Assembly: GCA_963668365.1 (NCBI GenBank)
Contig: OY764266.1
Span: 1,054,001 to 1,118,000 of the forward strand
From: VXNE01 sp963668365
GTDB taxonomy: Bacteria > Pseudomonadota > Gammaproteobacteria > Pseudomonadales > Azotimanducaceae
Length of the DNA stretch: 64,000 nt
Reading direction: 5' to 3'
This document shows, piece after piece, positions 58,814-64,000 of the stretch (positions are counted from its first letter, which is position 1; the number at the start of each line of letters is the position of its first letter). The notes beneath the pieces are model-generated. The model did no database searches and was not told the DNA's origin. It saw only the letters and a program-made list of their open reading frames with translations. The position numbers were made by a program, and so were the translations under genes.

Positions 58814-60675
58814 CCGGTCTGGCTCTTCGGTTGGGGGAGACCATCGAGCAGCGCGCGCAACGCCGCTTCGATGGTCGCGACCTTGAATGGCTGGCCGCTG
58901 GTCTGCGTGATGCTGCTGGCGTCCACGAGGAACTCGCTCCTGATGAGGCGCACGAGTTGGCCGCGGTTCATCTCCACCACGGCGACGTTTCTGAAACGGG
59001 CGAGGATTGCGCCGAGGTTGGTTGGCAGCGGCCAGATCTGCCGCAGATGCAGATGACCGACGGAGAAACCGGCGCGTGTCAGTCCACTCACGGCGTCCTC
59101 GATGGCGCCGTAGGTGGAGCCCCAGCCGATTACCAGCAGATCACCGCTGGTGGCGCCGCTGTCTATTTCGTGTTCGAGACCCTGTTCTGCCACCCGCGCG
59201 ATCTTCTCCGCGCGCAGGTCGGTCATGCGCTGGTGGTTCTCGGGGTCGTACGAGATGTTGCCGCTGCCATCGGCGCGCTCCAGTCCGCCGATGCGGTGGG
59301 CGAGCGCTGGCGTCCCGGGTTTGGCCCATGGCCGCGCCAGGGTCTCGGAATCCCTCGTGAACGGCTCGAAACCGGCAGGGTCCGATCGGAACGCGGGTGC
59401 GATGGAAGGCAGCGCGTCGGTGTCCGGCAGTTCCCAGGGTTCTGCGGCATTGGCGATATAGGCGTCCGACAGGACGATGACCGGCGTCATGTAGGTCGTG
59501 GCGATCCGCGCGGCCTCGATCATGATGCGGAAGCACTCCGACGGCGTGGCGGGCGCAAGCACGGGCAGCGGGGCCTCGCCGTGGCGACCGTAGAGCGCGA
59601 GATTGAGGTCGGCCTGCTCCGGTTTGGTGGGCATGCCCGTGGACGGCCCCGCGCGTTGTACGTCGATGACGAGAAGAGGCAGTTCCACCGCGACGGCAAG
59701 TCCGAGCGCTTCTGTCTTCAGCGACAGTCCGGGTCCGGCACTGGCGGTCACGCCGAGCCCTCCCGCATAGGAGGTCCCGATGGCCGCGGTGATCGCAGCC
59801 ACCTCGTCTTCGGCCTGGAATGTGACGATGCCCCGGCCCTTGAGCGAGGCAAGGAAATGCAGAAGCGCCGATGCCGGCGTAATGGGATAGGAGGCATACG
59901 TGAGTTTCAGTCCCGACAGTGCGGCGACGGCCGCCAGCCCGAGGCCCATCGCGTCGGTACCGGTAATGGTCCGAAACACCCCGTGATGGAGTTCGGCGTC
60001 GACGCCATGGGCGGCGTCTCCCGCGTCGAGTTCCATCGTTTCGCCATAGGCGTGGCCGGCGTTCAAGGCCGCGACATTCGAGGCCACGACATCCGGCATG
60101 GAGGAGAACTTGCTTTCGATCCACTGGATTGCGGGCGCCCGGTCGCCGCCGAAGAGCCAGAGACTAAGACCTAAGGACCAGAAGTTCTTTGCCCGTCCCG
60201 CTTGTTTCCTGCCGACGCCCGTGGGTGCGACCGCCTCCGCGGTGAGGCGCGTGATACCCATGGACATGAGCCGGTACTCGCTGAGGGAGCCGTCTTCCAG
60301 CGGGTTCGCGGCGTAGCCCGCGCGTTTGAGGTTGCGCGGGGAGAATGCGTCCGTGTCGACGACGATCCCGCCGCCCCTTCTCAGGGTATGCAGGTTGGTT
60401 TTGAGCGCTGCCGGATTGAAGGCGAACAGCACATCCGCCTCGTCGCCGGGGGTGAGTACGCCGTCTCCGCCGAACTGAATCTGAAACGCCGACACGCCGA
60501 AGGTGGACCCCGCGGGCGCGCGAATCTCGGCGGGGAAATCCGGCAGCGTCAGCAGGTCGTGGTGCTCCATGGCGACCGCCTTCGCGAATTCGCCTCCGAG
60601 CACCTGGATGCCGTCGCCCGAGTCGCCGGCGAAGCGCACGACGGTGCGCGGCCCTGGACCTTCGTTCCCGATCAT
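58810..60675 (-). CDS. korA: 2-oxoacid:acceptor oxidoreductase subunit alpha (gamma-alpha fusion)
   Basis: The 621-residue protein has an N-terminal gamma domain (TVVRFAGDSGDGIQVLGGEFA) fused to the alpha domain (GIVTFQAEDEVAAITAAIGTS, GLGVTASAGPGLSLKTEALG, IDVQRAGPSTGMPTKPEQADL). It works with KorB to make acyl-CoA from 2-oxoacids with reduction of ferredoxin. Start ATG 60675; another ATG shortly upstream is out of frame. Downstream coupling to korB is tight. Confidence 0.9.
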   Translation of the reverse strand: MIGNEGPGPRTVVRFAGDSGDGIQVLGGEFAKAVAMEHHDLLTLPDFPAEIRAPAGSTFGVSAFQIQFGGDGVLTPGDEADVLFAFNPAALKTNLHTLRRGGGIVVDTDAFSPRNLKRAGYAANPLEDGSLSEYRLMSMGITRLTAEAVAPTGVGRKQAGRAKNFWSLGLSLWLFGGDRAPAIQWIESKFSSMPDVVASNVAALNAGHAYGETMELDAGDAAHGVDAELHHGVFRTITGTDAMGLGLAAVAALSGLKLTYASYPITPASALLHFLASLKGRGIVTFQAEDEVAAITAAIGTSYAGGLGVTASAGPGLSLKTEALGLAVAVELPLLVIDVQRAGPSTGMPTKPEQADLNLALYGRHGEAPLPVLAPATPSECFRIMIEAARIATTYMTPVIVLSDAYIANAAEPWELPDTDALPSIAPAFRSDPAGFEPFTRDSETLARPWAKPGTPALAHRIGGLERADGSGNISYDPENHQRMTDLRAEKIARVAEQGLEHEIDSGATSGDLLVIGWGSTYGAIEDAVSGLTRAGFSVGHLHLRQIWPLPTNLGAILARFRNVAVVEMNRGQLVRLIRSEFLVDASSITQTSGQPFKVATIEAALRALLDGLPQPKSQTG

Positions 60676-60831
60676 GGCGCGCGAACCACGTCGTCGGTCA
60701 TGTCGCGAAACCTCCTGGCAGGGCGCACCGGCATCCTGCGGCAAACGCGCCAACTTAGCAGAATGCTTGAAAAAACTCCAAGAACTGTCCGGTTAGAAGC
60801 ATATAACCGCCCGACCGTAGAAGGCCTTCGC

Positions 60832-61089
60832 TCAAGCGCCCGATGCCAGGCTATCTGACCGCTCGATCCGATACTCCAGTCGATCCATCCAGTTGTGGAT
60901 ATGCTGCCGGGTCCACGGAATATCCAGCGCGATGAAGCCGAGACCCACGGGAATCATCCAGAAGCCAATGATCGGCAGGAACCCGAATACGCCGACGATC
61001 ATCAACAGGATGCCAACAACACTGCGCATTCCCACCGGAACGTAACGAATTCCCCAACGAAGCAGCAGCAGCGTGATCGCTGCCACCAT
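60832..61089 (-). CDS. Small membrane protein of the PGPGW type
   Basis: The 85-residue product has two hydrophobic segments (MRSVVGILLMIVGVFGFLPIIGFWMIPVGLGFIAL) with the GFLPIIGFWMIPVGL pattern of small inner-membrane proteins of unknown function, and a C-terminal amphipathic tail (HIHNWMDRLEYRIER). The ATG at 61089 has GAG nine bases upstream. A longer reading from GTG 61161 includes a tandem duplicate of the start region (TSEELKT segments), so the start is uncertain. Confidence 0.65.
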   Translation of the reverse strand: MVAAITLLLLRWGIRYVPVGMRSVVGILLMIVGVFGFLPIIGFWMIPVGLGFIALDIPWTRQHIHNWMDRLEYRIERSDSLASGA

Positions 61090-61195
61090 CGTCTTGAGCT
61101 CTTCGGAGGTCACGCGCTGACCCCGGTTGCGCCAGGGAATGAGTCGTCGGGCGGTGGCCACGACGATTGTCTTGAGCTCTTCGGAAGTCAGGGAT

Positions 61196-62326
61196 TTACA
61201 CCAGGATCGGTTGGTCGTCGGGCGCGTCGTGCTGTTCCGGGTGCGCTCGCCGTTCGAGGTCCGGGTCGATGGAAAGAAACCGGTAGCGTCCGTCTTCGCA
61301 GAGCGTTCGCTGCAGCCGGTTGCGATGCATCAGCAGATGGCAGTGCGCAATGGCTTCCCCCAGGGCCATCATCGTCTGCCGGGCGTCGAGCTTGCGGCGA
61401 AACAGCACGGGCAGCAGTTCTGCGGCGAGCTGCGGCTGGACACAGTGCTCCTCAATGGCCAACAGCCGGTCTTCGTGGTGACTGATCAATTGCCGCAACC
61501 GTTCGCGCACGCCGTAGAACGGAAGATTATGCGCGGGCAGGACAAGCGTTTCCGGCGGCGTGTCGAGGAACTTGTCGTGCGATTCCATCCATATGTGCAG
61601 TGGGTTCGCTTCCGGTTCCGTGGGATGGACGCTGACGTTGGACGTGATGACGGGGAGGATTTGATCTCCGGAGATGAGGACGCCGAGGCTCTTGCAATGC
61701 AGGCAGGCGTGCTCAGGCGAATGGCCGGCACCCACGACCACCTGCCAATCGTGATGTCCGATCGTCAGTATGTCGCCGTCTTCCAGGCGGTGAAAGCCCA
61801 GGGGGAACGGCGCTGCCGTGTTGCCGCGTCGCTGCCTCCAACTCCCCGATACGCCGCCCCGCGCTGGCGCGGCGAGCTTCTGGACGTAGTCGTCCTGCAT
61901 CCCGTAGCGGCGATAGAACTGCACGCCCTGCCAGTCGGCCCCGTACTGCCTGCTCGCATTGCCGCCGAGGGCGAACGCGCGCGCCTGGTAATACTCGGCG
62001 CGCGTCATGTGGAACGGGCAGTGAAACTCCGCCGTGATCATGCCCGCCTGGCCGATATGGTCGGGGTGCATGTGCGTGCAGATCACGCCCTTTACCGGGT
62101 CTCCGTTGAGTTCGTTGGCGAACAGGTCGCGCCAGAGCGATTCGGTCTCCTCGTTGCCGAGGCCGGTGTCCACCACGTACCAGCCGTCCCTGTCCTCGAT
62201 CAGGTACAGGTTGATGTGGTTCAGAGACCCGCCCATGGGCATGGTCAGCCAACGCACGCCTTGCGCGACTTCGACGGTGCTTCCGCGGGCGGGATGCGTG
62301 GCGTAGGGATAGGTGAGTTCGTTCAC
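61196..62326 (-). CDS. MBL fold metallohydrolase
   Basis: The 376-residue protein has the metallo-beta-lactamase signature CTHMHPDHIGQAG (HxHxDH), plus downstream ligands in GAGHSPEHACLHC and ISGDQILP, and a C-terminal extension (PAHNLPFYGVRERLRQLISHHEDR). It probably hydrolyses a thioester, lactone or similar substrate. GTG 62326 begins VNELTYPYATHPARGS; longer upstream reading includes a weak signal-like stretch but no ribosome site. It is divergent from an acyl-CoA dehydrogenase, suggesting a link to CoA thioester metabolism (inference). Confidence 0.85.
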   Translation of the reverse strand: MNELTYPYATHPARGSTVEVAQGVRWLTMPMGGSLNHINLYLIEDRDGWYVVDTGLGNEETESLWRDLFANELNGDPVKGVICTHMHPDHIGQAGMITAEFHCPFHMTRAEYYQARAFALGGNASRQYGADWQGVQFYRRYGMQDDYVQKLAAPARGGVSGSWRQRRGNTAAPFPLGFHRLEDGDILTIGHHDWQVVVGAGHSPEHACLHCKSLGVLISGDQILPVITSNVSVHPTEPEANPLHIWMESHDKFLDTPPETLVLPAHNLPFYGVRERLRQLISHHEDRLLAIEEHCVQPQLAAELLPVLFRRKLDARQTMMALGEAIAHCHLLMHRNRLQRTLCEDGRYRFLSIDPDLERRAHPEQHDAPDDQPILV

Positions 62327-62432
62327 CCGCCCGATTATAGCCACATCGGGTGAGCGTTCTGCGCGGTGTTCGGCGAAAGCTGGTACATTGATTTCGACAG
62401 AAAAACATTGGGAAACCAGCAAGAGGACACGC

Positions 62433-63689
62433 ATGGCAATGAACGTAAGGCCGGTTCCGCACCTCGATGGCGAGGTGAATGAAATCCGGCTCGCCACGGC
62501 GGAAATCATCAATGAAGAGATCCTGCCGGTAGAAGAGAAGCTTTGGGGCTATTCCTTTGACGGATCCAGGGCGTCGCGCGAGTCCATTGCCGAGGCAACC
62601 GACCTGCGACGGCAGATTCGGGACAAGGTCAAGCAGCGAAATCTCTGGGCCCCGCACCTGCCCCCGGAGTTCGGCGGCATGGGCCTGTCCTTCCTGCAGC
62701 ACGCATACATGAACGAAGTGCTCGCCTACAGCCCGGGGGCGGCGTCACTCTTCGGCGTCGTGGCGCCCAACTCCGGCAACCAGAAGATACTCGTCAAGTA
62801 CGGTTCGCCCGACCAGCACCGGAAATGGCTGATTCCATTGACGGAAGGGCGCATGCAGTCGGGCTTCTCCATGACCGAACCGCACAACGCGGGTTCGGAT
62901 CCGAGGTCGATCCAGACGCGCGCGGAACTCGACGGCGACGAGTGGGTCATCAACGGCCACAAGTGGTTCACGTCGAACGGTCATGCGGCGGACTTCTTCA
63001 TCGTCATGTGCCGGACGTCGGACCCGGACGATCCGGGCGGCGTGAACGACAGGATGACGCAGATCATCGTGCCGAAAGACACGCCCGGCGTGAACGTCAT
63101 TCGCGGCGTGCCGGTCTGGGGCAAGGCGTCGAGTCACTGCGAGATCAAGTACGAGAACGTCCGCGTGCCGAAGGAAAACCAGCTCGGTCGAACGGGCAGC
63201 GGCCACCAGGCGGCCCAGGACCGACTCGGCGCCGGCCGCATATACCACTGCATGAACTCTGTCGGATCGATGTGGCGCACCTTCGACCTGATGGTTGAGC
63301 GGATCACGACCCGCGTTGTCCACGGCGGCGAAAAGCTCGAAGAGAAGCAGTTCATGCAGGGCTTCATCGCCGACTCCTACATGGACATCCAGGCGTCTCG
63401 CCTGATGGTGGTCGACTGCGCCAACAAGATGGAGAGCGGGGCCGACTCGCGCACCGATATCTCGGCTATCAAGATATTCGTGCCGGCGGCGTACCATCGC
63501 GTCGTCGACCGCGCGATCCAGGTGTTCGGCGCCAAGGGCGTTTCGGGCGACCTGCCCCTGGCCGGGTTCTACACCGGCGCGCGCACTTTGCGCATCGCCG
63601 ACGGCCCGGACGAGGTGCACAAGATCCTCATCGCCAAGAATATCCTGCGCCGCTACCACGCGGGCGAGACCTGGGACTTCGGCAATTGA
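62433..63689 (+). CDS. Acyl-CoA dehydrogenase, ACAD10/11-like
   Basis: The 418-residue flavoenzyme has FAD- and substrate-binding signatures FSMTEPHNAGSDPRSIQT and WFTSNGHAADFFIVMCRTS and the C-terminal RTLRIADGPDEVHKILIAK. In place of the Glu-Gly of medium-chain enzymes it has Asp-Gly in ADGPDEVH, as in ACAD10/ACAD11-type proteins, so the catalytic base is probably Asp. GAGG precedes the ATG. It lies divergent from the MBL hydrolase and just upstream of a semialdehyde dehydrogenase-like gene, a possible catabolic set. Substrate chain unknown. Confidence 0.88.
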   Translation: MAMNVRPVPHLDGEVNEIRLATAEIINEEILPVEEKLWGYSFDGSRASRESIAEATDLRRQIRDKVKQRNLWAPHLPPEFGGMGLSFLQHAYMNEVLAYSPGAASLFGVVAPNSGNQKILVKYGSPDQHRKWLIPLTEGRMQSGFSMTEPHNAGSDPRSIQTRAELDGDEWVINGHKWFTSNGHAADFFIVMCRTSDPDDPGGVNDRMTQIIVPKDTPGVNVIRGVPVWGKASSHCEIKYENVRVPKENQLGRTGSGHQAAQDRLGAGRIYHCMNSVGSMWRTFDLMVERITTRVVHGGEKLEEKQFMQGFIADSYMDIQASRLMVVDCANKMESGADSRTDISAIKIFVPAAYHRVVDRAIQVFGAKGVSGDLPLAGFYTGARTLRIADGPDEVHKILIAKNILRRYHAGETWDFGN

Positions 63690-63818
63690 GCGGTTCGATT
63701 GCCCTGATTCCGGATAGCGAACACAAGCACAGCTCTCGCTGGCGCCTCTTGGTTTGCTGCGCGGGAATCTTCGGGTCCGCGCTAGAATCGGAAGTCGAAG
63801 AATCGGGAGGACCTTGAA

Positions 63819-64000
63819 ATGGCTACTTCATTGGCTGCAATCGTCAGCGGCGTTCGCTTGCGCGACCCCGCCCTGTTCCGTCAGCAGTGCTACGTGGGAG
63901 GCGACTGGGTAGACGCCGACTCCGGCGCGACCTTCGATGTCATCGACCCGGCCAGCGGACAAACCGTCGGCGTGGTGCCTTCGTTCGGCACGGCGGAAAC
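63819..64000 (+). CDS. gabD: NAD(P)-dependent succinate-semialdehyde dehydrogenase-like protein, partial
   Basis: Only 60 N-terminal residues are inside the window. The stretch RDPALFRQQCYVGGDWVDADSG and FDVIDPASGQTVGVVPSFG matches the aldehyde dehydrogenase superfamily start, closest to GabD-type succinate-semialdehyde dehydrogenases. GGGAGG is eight bases before the ATG. The catalytic Cys and Glu are beyond the edge, so the specific name is tentative. Confidence 0.75.
   Translation, partial: MATSLAAIVSGVRLRDPALFRQQCYVGGDWVDADSGATFDVIDPASGQTVGVVPSFGTAE

Noticed and set aside
60503..60796. Plus-strand open frames over korA start
   Set aside because: Shadow of the korA coding strand without ribosome site or domains.

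Overview
The window (about 63% G+C by eye) reads as chromosome of a Gram-negative gammaproteobacterium. The evidence is the lptD-surA-rsmA-apaG-apaH block with amgK-murU divergent from it, the infC-rpmI-rplT-pheS-pheT-ihfA-merR block, rpe/gph/trpE in pseudomonad-like order, folB-tsaD next to rpsU, three TonB/outer-membrane loci and tRNAs with encoded CCA. Phytanoyl-CoA-dioxygenase-like oxygenases, YejA-type binding proteins, CRTAC1 (ASPIC/UnbV) proteins and a 2-oxoacid:acceptor oxidoreductase resemble uncultivated marine or host-associated lineages; that ecological reading is inference. No rRNA, CRISPR array or replication origin was seen.

Layout. 1-6.4 kb: end of a TolB-propeller amidohydrolase-type gene, trpE, gph, an intruding AAA_14/DUF4143 ATPase, rpe, and a TonB-C-terminal protein. 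6.5-14.4 kb: a scavenging/catabolic region with two divergent family-5 solute-binding proteins, a propeller glycosidase-like protein, two PhyH dioxygenases and a nitroreductase. 14.4-25.1 kb: two TonB-dependent receptors, a coupled TPR lipoprotein/CRTAC1 pair and an unknown 221-residue protein, interspersed with decayed gene fragments. 25.2-32.9 kb: amgK-murU (MurNAc recycling) and the envelope/ribosome block lptD-surA-rsmA-apaG-apaH. 33-39.2 kb: folB and tsaD, then an insertion (glycosyltransferase-sulfotransferase fusion and a frameshifted IS1634-like element) separating tsaD from rpsU. 39.2-44.4 kb: MFS transporter, second AAA_14/DUF4143 ATPase, aldo/keto reductase, thioesterase and VOC protein. 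44.5-50.6 kb: tRNA-Val, infC-rpmI-rplT-pheST-ihfA-merR, tRNA-Pro. 50.6-52.4 kb: third family-5 binding protein. 52.7-56.6 kb: mobile island with a tyrosine recombinase between perfect 16-bp inverted repeats, a coupled pair of secreted proteins and a 5'-truncated group II intron. 56.6-64 kb: Gfo/Idh/MocA oxidoreductase, KorAB-type oxidoreductase, small membrane protein, MBL hydrolase, ACAD10/11-like acyl-CoA dehydrogenase and the start of a gabD-like dehydrogenase.

The most notable signals are fossils and small repeats. Two decayed copies of the 3' end of murU each lie upstream of a TonB-dependent receptor, and a receptor N-terminus relic lies downstream of intact murU, so a murU-3'/receptor unit appears to have been copied repeatedly. 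A truncated PhyH tail, a 79-bp repeat carrying the nitroreductase C-terminus, and several intergenic repeat families (one within lptD-surA, one nested inside another) show a plastic genome. Receptor 2 carries a G10 tract in its coding sequence and a G7 tract at its ribosome binding site, the classic architecture for phase variation. The best candidate for an undescribed system is the recombinase plus coupled secreted Cys-rich/helical pair at 52.7-55.8 kb.
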